Assembly: GCA_002418985.1 (NCBI GenBank)
Contig: DIFE01000042.1
Span: forward strand, 24,029 to 76,708
Reading direction: 5' to 3'
Source: Deltaproteobacteria bacterium UBA5756
Lineage (GTDB): Bacteria > Desulfobacterota > Syntrophorhabdia > Syntrophorhabdales > Syntrophorhabdaceae
DNA: 52,680 nucleotides
Position numbers and translations under genes: made by a program. Below, piece by piece: positions 23,900 through 32,344 of the stretch. The first letter of the stretch is position 1; each line of letters begins with the position of its first letter. The notes below the pieces were generated by a model. That model worked only from the letters and a program-made list of their open reading frames with translations. It searched no databases and was not told the DNA's origin.

Positions 23900-26385
23900 T
23901 CCTCCCTGATCTGCATGACGGGGTATTTGCGAATTACCGACCAGAGCGGGTATGCACAGGCAGCGAGGCTCGCCGTAAGCGTCGTCAGCGCCGTCACCAG
24001 GTAGGGCCGGGCGGTGAAATGATAGAAAATGGTCCAGTTGAAACTCTGGAGGTTGATGACCTTGATGAGGATGACGGCGAAGACGGTTCCGACAACGGTG
24101 CTCATGAGAAAACTTACAAGCCCCAGCCCCAGGCTTTCCGCGATGGTCATGCGGGCCACGTCGCCTGTCGAGAACCCCAGGGCACGGTAGATGCCGAACT
24201 CCTTCTGCCGCTCGACAAAAAGGGTCATCAACGCTCCGGCAATGCCGAAAAAGGCGACGATGATCGCCAGGACACGCATCGAGCGCGTAACCGCGAAGGT
24301 GTTGTCGAAGATATCGAGTATCCTTTTGTGAAACTCCTCGCGGGTGGCGAAGGGGAGGCCAAGGGCGCGGGCCCTCAGTTTCACCTGATCGATGATCTTT
24401 GCGCGATCGGGATTCCCTTCGTCGATGAAGATACCCAGGCTGTTTATGGTCCTGTCACCAAAGAGTTTGAGATAGGTGGATCGGTCCATCATGATGACCC
24501 CGTGTTCCGAAGCGTAATCATAGAAGACAGCGCCTACGGAGAGGTCCGCGGGGCCGCTAGCCGTCTCGATGGTGATCCGGTCACCCCTTTTGACGTTGAA
24601 CCGCCGGGAGAAACTTTCGGAAACGATGGCTCCGCCCTGTTTAACCGGTTCCCAGTTCTCGTCCCCGCCCTCCAGCCAGCCGAACCGGTCGTATCGCTGA
24701 AGCACGGACGCGTCTATGGAGGTGATGGAGGCCGGTTTGCCCCTGAAGGTTATCGGGACGTTGCGAAAGACGTCGATGCCACCGATACCCGACATCCTTT
24801 TCAGTTCTTCATAAAACTCTTCCGGAACGTTTACATCGGCCTTTGTGGAGACGTAGAGTTCGCCCCTCAGTTGACTGTTCATCCACCACAGAAGGGATTG
24901 GCGAAAGCTGTCGATCATGGAGCCGAGGCCGATGGACATGGAAAGGGTGATCATGAAGGCGGCAACGGCAACAGAGGTCCTGCCCAGGTTCTCCCTGATG
25001 TTCCCGATGGCTATCTTGCCGGCGAGTCCCATGGCACGGGAAAAAAGACGTTTCATGACGGGTACCAGCAGGATGATCACAAACCCCGCGAAAAGGCTGG
25101 CACCGAGAAGAAAGGCAAAGGCACCGGCGAAACCGATATACACGTTCAGAAAAGAGAGCCCGAAAAGGGTGAGGGCCGCCGCCAGGCAGACCAGCCCCGA
25201 CAGTGCTATCGTCTTCATCCTTCTCGATGCGCCGCGGGAGGCGATCCTTCCCCGCAAGACCTCAACGGGTTGGACGCGGCGAAGCTCGAGAAGCGATGGC
25301 AGAGCGCCCACAATGCTGGCGGCGCAGCCGAGGAAAACCCCTCCCGCCAGATTCCAGAAAGACCAGGGGAGTACGGAGGGTTTCAGGAAGAAGTAGAGCG
25401 TGCTTATGGTATTGCCGACAATCTTCACAAGAAACCCGCTCAGCAGGTAGCCGAGAACCCCGCCGAGGGCGCCCCCGGCGACCCCGAGAAGGAGGACCTC
25501 GACAAGAAAAGCTGCCGTGACCTGGCCGCGGGACGCGCCGATGGCCAGCAGAATACCCGCATCCCTGCGCCTGCTTACCACGGCAAACATGGCCGTGTTG
25601 TAGATGAGGAAGACGCCGACAAAAAGGGCAAAGAGCGATAACGCCTGAAGATTGAGCCTGAAGGCGCCAAGAAGCGCCGATAAGGTTTGCGCTTTCTGGG
25701 TGTTGGATTCGATCGTGAAACCCGTGGCCCATCGCCCGCGAAATGCATCTTCGTCGGTGACGACAAGGTCGGCCCGGTCGACATATCCCCTCATGCGAAA
25801 GAATTCCTGGGCATGGCCGATATCGATGATAATAAGAGGCTCTCCGGAGGGATTGGGAAAGATGTGAACGACCCGCAGAGGTCCCTGCATGGTATTGAAA
25901 GTGCTGCCCGGGGAAAGGTTCAGGCTTCTGGCTACGTTCTCATCGATGAGGACCGCCCCGGGATCGAACAAAAAGGATGAAAAGGCCTCCTCCTGTGTAT
26001 TATTTCTGGTGGAAGCGGCTATCCGGGCCGTTAGGGTACGGACATCCTTGTCAAGAAAGGGGTCAACGCCGAGCATGCGAACCTGCTCGCCCCCCTCCAG
26101 TCTTACCTTCCGGTCGATGACGGGAGCGAAATATTTTACCGCGGGGTCTCCCATGACTCTGGCGAGAAGCCCCTCTTCCATTGGCCCGGCCGGGCGTGCA
26201 ATGGTATGGGTTGTCCCTCCGCGAAGGAAATCGACGGCGCTTCCCAGGCTCTGAAGGGCCGACCGGGAGGCCAGCGTCATTCCCACCGCGGCAGCCACCC
26301 CAAAGGCGATGCCGAGAAGTTGGAGGACGCTCAGGCTTTTTCGCCGGACCAGATACCGCAGGAATGACCGGATGACACCGTTCAA
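23896..26385 (-). CDS. ABC transporter permease, FtsX/MacB type (two FtsX modules)
   Basis: This roughly 829-residue inner-membrane protein has an N-terminal helix (LSVLQLLGIAFGVAAAVGMTL), a large periplasmic domain, FtsX-type helices at about 255-380, further helices around 395-450, a second anchor (TSVAVAAFMITLSMSIGLGSMI), a second periplasmic domain and a last three-helix FtsX block ending in PVMQIREE. That duplicated layout is typical of lipoprotein- or lipid-extracting exporters. The TTG at 26385 has GAGGG nine bases upstream and overlaps the ATPase stop (TTGA). A GTG at 26403 is the alternative start. Confidence 0.93.
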   Translation of the reverse strand: MNGVIRSFLRYLVRRKSLSVLQLLGIAFGVAAAVGMTLASRSALQSLGSAVDFLRGGTTHTIARPAGPMEEGLLARVMGDPAVKYFAPVIDRKVRLEGGEQVRMLGVDPFLDKDVRTLTARIAASTRNNTQEEAFSSFLFDPGAVLIDENVARSLNLSPGSTFNTMQGPLRVVHIFPNPSGEPLIIIDIGHAQEFFRMRGYVDRADLVVTDEDAFRGRWATGFTIESNTQKAQTLSALLGAFRLNLQALSLFALFVGVFLIYNTAMFAVVSRRRDAGILLAIGASRGQVTAAFLVEVLLLGVAGGALGGVLGYLLSGFLVKIVGNTISTLYFFLKPSVLPWSFWNLAGGVFLGCAASIVGALPSLLELRRVQPVEVLRGRIASRGASRRMKTIALSGLVCLAAALTLFGLSFLNVYIGFAGAFAFLLGASLFAGFVIILLVPVMKRLFSRAMGLAGKIAIGNIRENLGRTSVAVAAFMITLSMSIGLGSMIDSFRQSLLWWMNSQLRGELYVSTKADVNVPEEFYEELKRMSGIGGIDVFRNVPITFRGKPASITSIDASVLQRYDRFGWLEGGDENWEPVKQGGAIVSESFSRRFNVKRGDRITIETASGPADLSVGAVFYDYASEHGVIMMDRSTYLKLFGDRTINSLGIFIDEGNPDRAKIIDQVKLRARALGLPFATREEFHKRILDIFDNTFAVTRSMRVLAIIVAFFGIAGALMTLFVERQKEFGIYRALGFSTGDVARMTIAESLGLGLVSFLMSTVVGTVFAVILIKVINLQSFNWTIFYHFTARPYLVTALTTLTASLAACAYPLWSVIRKYPVMQIREE

Positions 26386-27077
26386 GGGGCAAGACCCTCG
26401 CACGAGCTTTCTTCAAAGATCCTGCCATCGCTCATGCGCAGGATCCTGTCGGCATATTCGCAGGTGTTGAGGGCGTGGCTCACCATCATGAGAGTCGCTC
26501 CGGCTTCACGGCACCTCCTCACCAGCAGATCCAACACCTGTGTTCCCGTAACGGAGTCGAGATTACCCGTGGGTTCGTCGGCAAGGATGATGGGAGGGCT
26601 TTTGACGAGTGCCCGTGCTATGGCGACCCGCTGTTGTTCACCACCGGAGAGTTCATGGGGGAAGCGCCCTTCCTTGCCGGACAGGCCTACAAGCGCCAGT
26701 GCCTCCAGGGCAGGCCGCCTGTCAGCCGCACCCGCCAGTTCGAGGGACAACAGGACGTTCTCAAGCGCCGTGAGCGTCGGCAGGAGATTGAAGAACTGGA
26801 AGACAAAACCCAACTTCTTGCGCCGAAGGAGGGTTCTGCCCCTTTCGCCGAGTACCGCCAGATCCTCGCCGTCGATTTCAATGCGGCCTTTCGTCGGCCC
26901 GTCCAACCCGGCGATGAGATTGAGGAGCGTGGTCTTTCCGGAGCCGCTCTTTCCGAAGAGGGCTATGATCTGGCCTTTTGTGATCTCGAGGTCGATGCCC
27001 CTTAGCGCCATGCCGCCGCGCCCTTCGTCCTCGTACTGTTTCCACAGGTCGTATGTCCGTATTATCGAAGGCCCCAT
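26382..27077 (-). CDS. ABC transporter ATP-binding protein, LolD/MacB type
   Basis: The 231-residue ATPase has Walker A GKSGSGKTT, Q-loop region FVFQFFNLLPTLTALENV, signature LSGGEQQRVAIARAL, Walker B IILADEPTGNLDS and switch VSH. The length and LPTLTALENV stretch are typical of the LolD/MacB/SalX class. I start at ATG 27077 (MGPSIIRTYDLWKQYED), preceded by AAAGGA. The frame runs back to 27200, but that part is not ABC-like and overlaps the promoter. It powers the permease encoded immediately downstream. Confidence 0.95.
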   Translation of the reverse strand: MGPSIIRTYDLWKQYEDEGRGGMALRGIDLEITKGQIIALFGKSGSGKTTLLNLIAGLDGPTKGRIEIDGEDLAVLGERGRTLLRRKKLGFVFQFFNLLPTLTALENVLLSLELAGAADRRPALEALALVGLSGKEGRFPHELSGGEQQRVAIARALVKSPPIILADEPTGNLDSVTGTQVLDLLVRRCREAGATLMMVSHALNTCEYADRILRMSDGRIFEESSCEGLAP

Positions 27078-27170
27078 ATTCCAAGTCCTTTCGTCCTTAC
27101 CGATGCGGCAAGGTTTCGCTTCGTCATTCGCATCGCGGAAGCCCTTAGAGAAGTGTTTGCGATGGAAATC

Positions 27171-27200
27171 AATATATGCCTGAAACAAGAAAATGTCCAA
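27171..27200 (-). promoter_or_regulatory. Possible promoter of the ABC exporter operon
   Basis: TTGGAC (27200-27195), an 18-bp spacer and TATATT (27176-27171) on the minus strand precede the ATPase gene by about 95 bases. Confidence 0.35.
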
Positions 27201-27236
27201 TGAATGAAGAAGATATAAAGATCACCCCTCCTTGTG

Positions 27237-27971
27237 TTATTTCTGCCTCTTCGGCGGCAGGAATATTTCGAAAGGCGTGTAAGGAACCAAAAGGAGGTTG
27301 TGCGGTCGCCCGATCTCTTCGGCGCTGAGAATGCCCAGGTGTTCGAGATGGGAAATGTCAACGCGGGCGGCGCGGCAGACCCTTGGCTTTAAAGGTTCGT
27401 GAAATATCTCAAGTCTGAGAAGGTTGCCCCATGCCGTGTAGAAACCCGCGACGGGGTCCATGAGATACTGAAGGGCATCGGCGGGGTTCGGGAACGGGTC
27501 GAGAGCGGCAAGCGACGGCACGGTCTCGGTGGCACGGATGGCCAAAGGCCCATGCCAGTTGCCGTCCACACGATAATCATCATAATGTCCGTCGGGGCCG
27601 GCGCCGCTGAAGATATCGAAGGAACAACTTTCCACGGGCATTCCGGAGAGGGTTTTGTACAGAAAGGTGATGAGTTTGCCCCTGATCCCGCATTTTATGA
27701 AATAGACCGCCGGTGCGCCGGTTTGGGGGTCTACGACATAGGTCCTGATATTGATCTGGTCGAAAGGGATGGGCGGGGCCGGGATATGAAAGGCCTTCTT
27801 CGTGTTACCTTTGAAGATTACGATGGAGAGGAAGGCGTTGGTGCCGTCGACCGTCGCGGGCGTGAGAACGCGGGGGATATGGGGCGCGATCCGCCCCGCG
27901 GGCAGCAGGTAAGAGATGTAAAGCATGTCTTTGAGGGCCACGACCACGGAAGGTGCGCGTTTCCCGACCAT
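27237..27971 (-). CDS. DUF2071 (YqjF/acetoacetate decarboxylase-like fold) protein
   Basis: The 244-residue protein shows the DUF2071 pattern: an N-terminal YISYLLPAGRIAPHIPRVLTP, then FDQINIRTYVV and AVYFIKCGIRGKLITFLYKT, and a C-terminal LLRLEIFHEPLKPR. The fold is related to acetoacetate decarboxylase, but the catalytic Lys is not obvious and the substrate is unknown. The ATG lies only about six bases from the predicted transcript start and has no ribosome site. A palindrome covers the start. There is no Shine-Dalgarno, so a start further in (MLYISYLLP) is possible. Confidence 0.85.
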   Translation of the reverse strand: MVGKRAPSVVVALKDMLYISYLLPAGRIAPHIPRVLTPATVDGTNAFLSIVIFKGNTKKAFHIPAPPIPFDQINIRTYVVDPQTGAPAVYFIKCGIRGKLITFLYKTLSGMPVESCSFDIFSGAGPDGHYDDYRVDGNWHGPLAIRATETVPSLAALDPFPNPADALQYLMDPVAGFYTAWGNLLRLEIFHEPLKPRVCRAARVDISHLEHLGILSAEEIGRPHNLLLVPYTPFEIFLPPKRQK

Positions 27972-27988
27972 TATAGTGAAACTATAAT
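27970..27988. promoter_or_regulatory. Palindromic operator-like site over the DUF2071 promoter and start
   Basis: ATTATAGT and ACTATAAT are perfect 8-bp arms around GAA. They overlap the -10 box of a minus-strand promoter (TTGCCT 28012-28007, 17-bp spacer, TATTAT 27989-27984), the expected transcript start and the ATG. A bound repressor, or the hairpin itself, would block expression. Confidence 0.45.
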
Positions 27989-28015
27989 AATATGGGGGCC
28001 GGCAGAAGGCAACCG

Positions 28016-28135
28016 GGATACACGAAGGACGTTGTTCTCGACAAAGGGATCGAAGACAGGGAATTCAACTTCATTGCCAAACCGCTGTCGCTGAATAGCC
28101 TCATTGACAAGATTCGGGAGGTGCTGGACAGGCGG
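28016..28135 (+). pseudogene. Relic of a response-regulator receiver domain (C-terminal end)
   Basis: The plus strand encodes GYTKDVVLDKGIEDREFNF and then IAKPLSLNSLIDKIREVLDRR. This is the last 40 residues of a receiver domain, with the conserved Lys-Pro and the final helix. It closely resembles the end of the hybrid kinase at 209-4900 (GYTDDILEEKG... KIREVLDRP). Neither an upstream domain nor a start signal exists; the rest was lost, with the DUF2071 unit now lying upstream. Confidence 0.75.
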
Positions 28136-28140
28136 TCGGT

Positions 28141-29130
28141 TTATTGTCCCCGGTTTCTCTTCCCTGCTGTTCTGAAATCGATGAGTACCTTGAGAGTGGT
28201 GCGCTTTTTCGCGGAAACGAAGGCCTTCTTCGCCTCTTCGGGGGGGAAGACCGCCGAAATGAGCGGTTTTACGTCGATGCGGCCTTCAGCGAGGGCCTTC
28301 AGGGCTGGTTTGAAAGGGCCGCAGCGGGAGCCGACAACGGTGATCTCGTCGATGACCAGGGGAGCGAGGTTGATGGGGGCGCCATGAGCCACGGTGCTTT
28401 TCAGAACGATCGTCCCGCGCGGTCTTGTGAGCTGCATGGCGGACTCGAAGCCATCGGCGCTGCCCGTTGCCTCCACGACGATGTCGTATTTGCTGTTCGG
28501 CGGGAGGCCTTTTGCCAGCACCACCGGCACACCCTGATCCCGGGCAATTCCCAGCTTGGAAGGGTGTTTTCCCGCCAGGGTCAGCTCGGCCCCGGTGAGC
28601 CTGAGTGCGAGGGCGCAGAGAATGCCGAGCTTCCCGTCCCCGAGGACAAGAACCTTATCGGTGGGCCGGATCCTGATTTGCTCCAGTATCTCGAAGGCGG
28701 CGGCGAGCGGTTCGGCGAAGACCGCCTCGTCGTCGGTTAGGCCATCGGGTATCTCGTGGAGGTTTCGCGCGGGGAGCGTCATGTATTCGGCGAGGGCGCC
28801 CTCCCTTCCCAGTATACCGAGGGTTGTTCTGTGGGGGCAGTGCTTTTCCAGACCTGCGAGGCACAGGTCGCAACGGCGGCAGCCGCAGTTTATCTCACCG
28901 ACGACCCGTTTCCCGATCAGTTTTCTCGACCTGCCGTCCACGGCCTCCACTATCCCCGTGAACTCGTGGCCGATGATCCCGCGAAACCCCAGGTAACCCC
29001 TGGTTATCTCCATGTCGGTATTGCATATGCCGGCCATAGTGACCCTGATGAGGGCCTCCCCGGCCACAGGCACCGGTTTTTGCCTGTCATGAGTGAACGT
29101 GAGTCCCCTGTCAAAGACTATCGCTTTCAT
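28141..29130 (-). CDS. Zinc-dependent medium-chain alcohol dehydrogenase
   Basis: The 329-residue MDR enzyme has catalytic zinc ligands Cys36 (GICNTD), His55-Glu56 (GHEFTG), a structural zinc lobe Cys84-x2-Cys87-x2-Cys90-x7-Cys98, and the nucleotide-binding GDGKLGIL. The Rossmann motif G-D-G-K-L-G is a variant of GxGxxG. Substrate is not deducible; the sequence is like the threonine/sorbitol dehydrogenase branch. It starts immediately after the nudC stop, so both are one operon. The C-terminal tail is basic. Confidence 0.93.
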   Translation of the reverse strand: MKAIVFDRGLTFTHDRQKPVPVAGEALIRVTMAGICNTDMEITRGYLGFRGIIGHEFTGIVEAVDGRSRKLIGKRVVGEINCGCRRCDLCLAGLEKHCPHRTTLGILGREGALAEYMTLPARNLHEIPDGLTDDEAVFAEPLAAAFEILEQIRIRPTDKVLVLGDGKLGILCALALRLTGAELTLAGKHPSKLGIARDQGVPVVLAKGLPPNSKYDIVVEATGSADGFESAMQLTRPRGTIVLKSTVAHGAPINLAPLVIDEITVVGSRCGPFKPALKALAEGRIDVKPLISAVFPPEEAKKAFVSAKKRTTLKVLIDFRTAGKRNRGQ

Positions 29131-29928
29131 TCACATTCCCTTCCGGTGTTTTTCGATGAACCAGTCTATGAGCCATCTGGCGATGCTGACCTTGTCGGGT
29201 ATTTTCGGCAGGTCGGCGGCGGTGAACCACCGCGCCTCGGTGATTTCGTCGTTGTCGACGGCGATTTCGCCAGCCGCCCAGGTGGCAGTGAAGGCGATCA
29301 TGAGAGAATCGGGATAGGGCCAGGGTTGGCTGCCGAAGTAATGGATATCTTTGATCTCTATTCCGACCTCTTCCCGGATCTCCCTTTTGACGACATCTTC
29401 CAGGGCCTCGCCGGGTTCCGCGAACCCCGCCAGGACGCTGTAGAGATTTTCGGTAAACCTGCTCGCCCGGGCGAGCAGGACCTTGTCGCCCCTTTCCACG
29501 AGAACGATCACGGCCGGAGAGATCCTGGGAAACATGGTGAAGCCGCAGGCGTCGCACTCCTTGGCAAGGATGACGGCATGTCGTTTCAGCCTGGAACCGC
29601 AGGCACTGCAGAATTGGCAGGTCCTGTCCCAGTTGAGAAGGGCGAAGGCCCTGACGGCCATCGCATATTGACCGGGATCCAGGACACCAAAAAGCTTTCG
29701 GAGGCCGAGAAAATCCATACCCCGGGGGGGTTCAGTCAGGATCGGAACTGAAAAGGCATGGCAGTCGAGGCCGTCCCGGGAACCGAGGTGATATCCGTCG
29801 GCAAAGCAAAGCCCCATGCCTTCTGCGGTACCCTGCATCGGAATAGCAGGGGGTTGCGTTGACATGTCAACGAGTAGCTTCTGGTCGCGAAGCACAAAGA
29901 TGCGGCAGAGGTTTGAATCGCAGGTCAT
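29131..29928 (-). CDS. nudC: NADH pyrophosphatase / NAD-cap hydrolase NudC
   Basis: The 265-residue Nudix hydrolase cleaves NAD(H) and, in E. coli, removes NAD caps from RNA. It has a zinc ribbon (CQFCSACG and CDACGFTMFPR), the Nudix box GFAEPGEALEDVVKREIREEVGI and the NudC-specific SQPWPYPDSLM. The start ATG at 29928 is followed by a short region typical of the family. Next downstream is the alcohol dehydrogenase, with stop and start directly adjacent. Confidence 0.95.
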   Translation of the reverse strand: MTCDSNLCRIFVLRDQKLLVDMSTQPPAIPMQGTAEGMGLCFADGYHLGSRDGLDCHAFSVPILTEPPRGMDFLGLRKLFGVLDPGQYAMAVRAFALLNWDRTCQFCSACGSRLKRHAVILAKECDACGFTMFPRISPAVIVLVERGDKVLLARASRFTENLYSVLAGFAEPGEALEDVVKREIREEVGIEIKDIHYFGSQPWPYPDSLMIAFTATWAAGEIAVDNDEITEARWFTAADLPKIPDKVSIARWLIDWFIEKHRKGM

Positions 29929-30073
29929 CGCAAGAGTCCTTTCCTTTTATGTATGAAATCAATACTGCACGGGGCCGTGAAAGTCAAGAAAGAAGGCCCA
30001 GAGCCGACATGCGGGCGGAACGGAAGTTTTTCTCGTAGAAAAAGCAAAAAGATGCTATTATACTCCAATACAG

Positions 30074-30511
30074 GTGAACGCCATCGTTTTTTCGACAGAA
30101 AACATAAAGACACGCCCGCAGGTTCCTGTTATCTCCGAGGCGCGAAGAGGCGAAGACGCCCGCCGGGATGACGGAGGCGAAGCGGATTCGAGAAAGGCTC
30201 TGCCCTCATTTCTTGCTGCTTTCGACAAAGTTGCGATCAGTTCACAGAAGAAAACGGTGCAGGCAGCAGACGACCGCGTCGTTGCCTACGTGCCCGCAAC
30301 GGTAACCCTCAAACCGGTCACGACAGAAAGAAAGACCAGTTCAGAAGCGGCGGTCAATCATGCCGCGGCGGCCACCGGCAGCGTGATCGTCCGGGACGGC
30401 AGAGCTGCCGGTCCCTACGACCTCAACGTACAAACCATGGCAATGAAACGGTATGGAGAAGCGAGTTCGTACCGCAACTGGCATCCGACCACCTTCGAGA
30501 TCGTGATATAG
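30074..30511 (+). CDS. Hypothetical Ala/Arg-rich protein
   Basis: A 145-residue frame begins with GTG 30074 and has GC-rich third positions typical of genuine genes here. The start is weak (no ribosome site); a TATTAT box at 30056-30061 could be the -10 of a promoter. The protein is hydrophilic, low-complexity in its first two thirds (SEARRGEDARRDDGG) and ends WHPTTFEIVI. No signal peptide or motif is found. It is likely real but of unknown function. The region 29929-30073 before it holds nothing else I can identify. Confidence 0.5.
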   Translation: MNAIVFSTENIKTRPQVPVISEARRGEDARRDDGGEADSRKALPSFLAAFDKVAISSQKKTVQAADDRVVAYVPATVTLKPVTTERKTSSEAAVNHAAAATGSVIVRDGRAAGPYDLNVQTMAMKRYGEASSYRNWHPTTFEIVI

Positions 30512-30630
30512 GATCGAAAATCTACCCCGGAGAGTTTTTATACAGGCCGTGAGATTCTCCGTTTCTCTGTCAGGGAAATCGGGGAATGCGGATATTCTTT
30601 TGCGGCGCCAACGGGGCTATCGCCATTTTC

Positions 30631-30659
30631 TTGACAAAGACATGCCAGATAATTAATTT
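30631..30659 (+). promoter_or_regulatory. Sigma-70-type promoter of hrcA-grpE-dnaJ
   Basis: TTGACA (30631-30636), a 17-bp spacer and TAATTT (30654-30659) lie just before the hrcA ATG (30671). No CIRCE inverted repeat (TTAGCACTC-N9-GAGTGCTAA) is visible in 30512-30670. Confidence 0.65.
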
Positions 30660-30670
30660 ATTGTATCAGA

Positions 30671-31714
30671 ATGAAAGGGTTGAGGGAAATTTTGAATGAC
30701 CGTGAGAGGTCTGTGTTGGAACTCATCGTCGAGAATTACATTGTCTTCGCCGAGCCGATAGGTTCCATTACGATCTCCAAAGCAATGAAGAAGAAAGTCA
30801 GCTCTGCCACGATTCGCAACACGATGGGCGAACTGGAGGAACTTGGTTTTCTCTATAAGCCCCATGCGGTGGCCGGGCGGGTGCCGACACCAAAAGCATT
30901 TCGCTATTACGTGAACAGCCTGCCGGCTTCGGGGGTTCCGGGAAAAAAGGAACTCAAGGCCCTGGAGACGTTGTCCCGGCTCCGGTATGCATACACGGAA
31001 GAGGTAATGGCGGATGCCTCGCGGGTGCTCGCGGCCATTTCGCGATGCCCGAGCATCGTTGTCGAGCCCAGGGTGGATACGATGCTTTTCAAGGAAGTTG
31101 AGTTCGTCAGACTTTCCCGGGATACCATTCTTATTGTCCTCGTTACGACATCGGGCATGGTGCACAGAAGGTTCGTCGATACCGGCGAAGACATCGAGCA
31201 AGGCGTTCTTGACGAGATGAAACACTACATGAACGAACGTTTCTCCGGCATGCCCTTTTACGTGCTGAAGGAAAACATCATCAAGGACATGCGAAAGGAC
31301 AGGGAAAACTTCCAGACCCTCTATCGGAAGATACAGGATGCCCTGGACGTGCTTGTGGGCGAAGAAGAGAAGAGAGAGATTTATATAGAAGGGGCGTCGA
31401 AAATGATCGGTATCCCGGAATTTTCCGACGTCGAAAAGCTCAAAGATCTTTTCAAAGCGCTTGAAAACAAGGAAAGATTGATACAATTACTTGACAGGTA
31501 TCTGAGCGAAGAAGGGATTAATGTAATTCTGGGAAGCGAAAGTGACATGAAAGGGATGGAGGGTATGAGCATCATAACCTCCGCCTACCGGATAGGGCAG
31601 AACAGCTACGGTTTGCTCGGTATCATCGGGCCGATGAGGATGAATTATTCACGTCTGATCCCGATAGTCGATTATACGGCGCGGGCCGTCACAGATCTGT
31701 TTAAATTGATGTGA
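30671..31714 (+). CDS. hrcA: Heat-inducible transcription repressor HrcA
   Basis: The 347-residue repressor has the winged-helix N-terminus LNDRERSVLELIVENYI, EPIGSITISKAMKKKVSSATIRNTMGELEELGFL and AGRVPTPKAFRYYV, then the GAF-like dimerisation domain and the conserved end PMRMNYSRLIPIVDYTA. HrcA normally binds CIRCE sites before chaperone operons, and GroEL keeps it folded. First gene of hrcA-grpE-dnaJ. Its own promoter has no visible CIRCE, so its targets are probably elsewhere. Confidence 0.97.
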   Translation: MKGLREILNDRERSVLELIVENYIVFAEPIGSITISKAMKKKVSSATIRNTMGELEELGFLYKPHAVAGRVPTPKAFRYYVNSLPASGVPGKKELKALETLSRLRYAYTEEVMADASRVLAAISRCPSIVVEPRVDTMLFKEVEFVRLSRDTILIVLVTTSGMVHRRFVDTGEDIEQGVLDEMKHYMNERFSGMPFYVLKENIIKDMRKDRENFQTLYRKIQDALDVLVGEEEKREIYIEGASKMIGIPEFSDVEKLKDLFKALENKERLIQLLDRYLSEEGINVILGSESDMKGMEGMSIITSAYRIGQNSYGLLGIIGPMRMNYSRLIPIVDYTARAVTDLFKLM

Positions 31715-31723
31715 GGATCCTGA

Positions 31724-32326
31724 ATGAACGAAAAAGACAAAGATCAGCTTCTTGACGAGAAAGAAGAAAGATGCGAAAACAAGGCGGAAGAAAAGGAAAA
31801 CGGGCATAAACACGAGGATCACAAAAAGAAAAAGAAAAAAGACGATGCCTCCGTTGAGCTGGAAAAGGAACTCGGTGAGAAGGATGCAAAGATCAAATCC
31901 CTCGAGGAAAAACTGCTCTATCTCGGGGCTGATTTCGAGAACTTCAAGAAGATCAAGACCAAAGAAAAACAGGACACCCTCAAATACGCAAACGAGGTCA
32001 TTATCAAGGAGTTGCTCCCTGTCATCGATCATCTTGAAATGGCCTTGAAGCACGCTGAATCTACTGAGGATCATAAATCCATCTACGAAGGGGTAAAAAT
32101 CACCCTTAACGAGTTCCTGAGGGTGCTTGAGAAAGCAGGCGCCAGGCCGATAGAAGCCGTGGGCCAGAAATTCGACCCTAACTTCCACGAGGCTCTCTAC
32201 CAGGAAGAGCATGAAGACAAGGAGCCCGATACGGTGGTTTCGGAATTCCAGAAGGGATATCTCCTGAACGAAAGACTCATCAGACCATCACGGGTAGGGG
32301 TTTCCAAAAAGCCCGAGATCCAGTAA
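31724..32326 (+). CDS. grpE: GrpE nucleotide exchange factor of DnaK
   Basis: The 200-residue protein has a highly charged, Lys/Glu-rich N-terminus including a run of lysines, a long coiled coil (about 50-110) with LLYLGADFENFKK, and the C-terminal beta-domain with GQKFDPNFHEALYQEE and VVSEFQKGYLLNERLIRP. It starts nine bases after hrcA and speeds ADP release from DnaK. No dnaK gene follows; dnaJ does. Confidence 0.97.
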   Translation: MNEKDKDQLLDEKEERCENKAEEKENGHKHEDHKKKKKKDDASVELEKELGEKDAKIKSLEEKLLYLGADFENFKKIKTKEKQDTLKYANEVIIKELLPVIDHLEMALKHAESTEDHKSIYEGVKITLNEFLRVLEKAGARPIEAVGQKFDPNFHEALYQEEHEDKEPDTVVSEFQKGYLLNERLIRPSRVGVSKKPEIQ

Positions 32327-32344
32327 ACGACAGAAAGGCGCATC

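Noticed and set aside
23860..25641. Long open frame antisense to the AttH and permease genes
   Set aside because: It mirrors the codon structure of well-supported genes on the other strand and encodes a low-complexity product.
29857..29872. 16-bp perfect palindrome CGTTGACATGTCAACG
   Set aside because: Lies inside the nudC coding sequence and overlaps no promoter; probably chance.
30512..30670. CIRCE element before hrcA
   Set aside because: Looked for TTAGCACTC-N9-GAGTGCTAA and close variants and found none.
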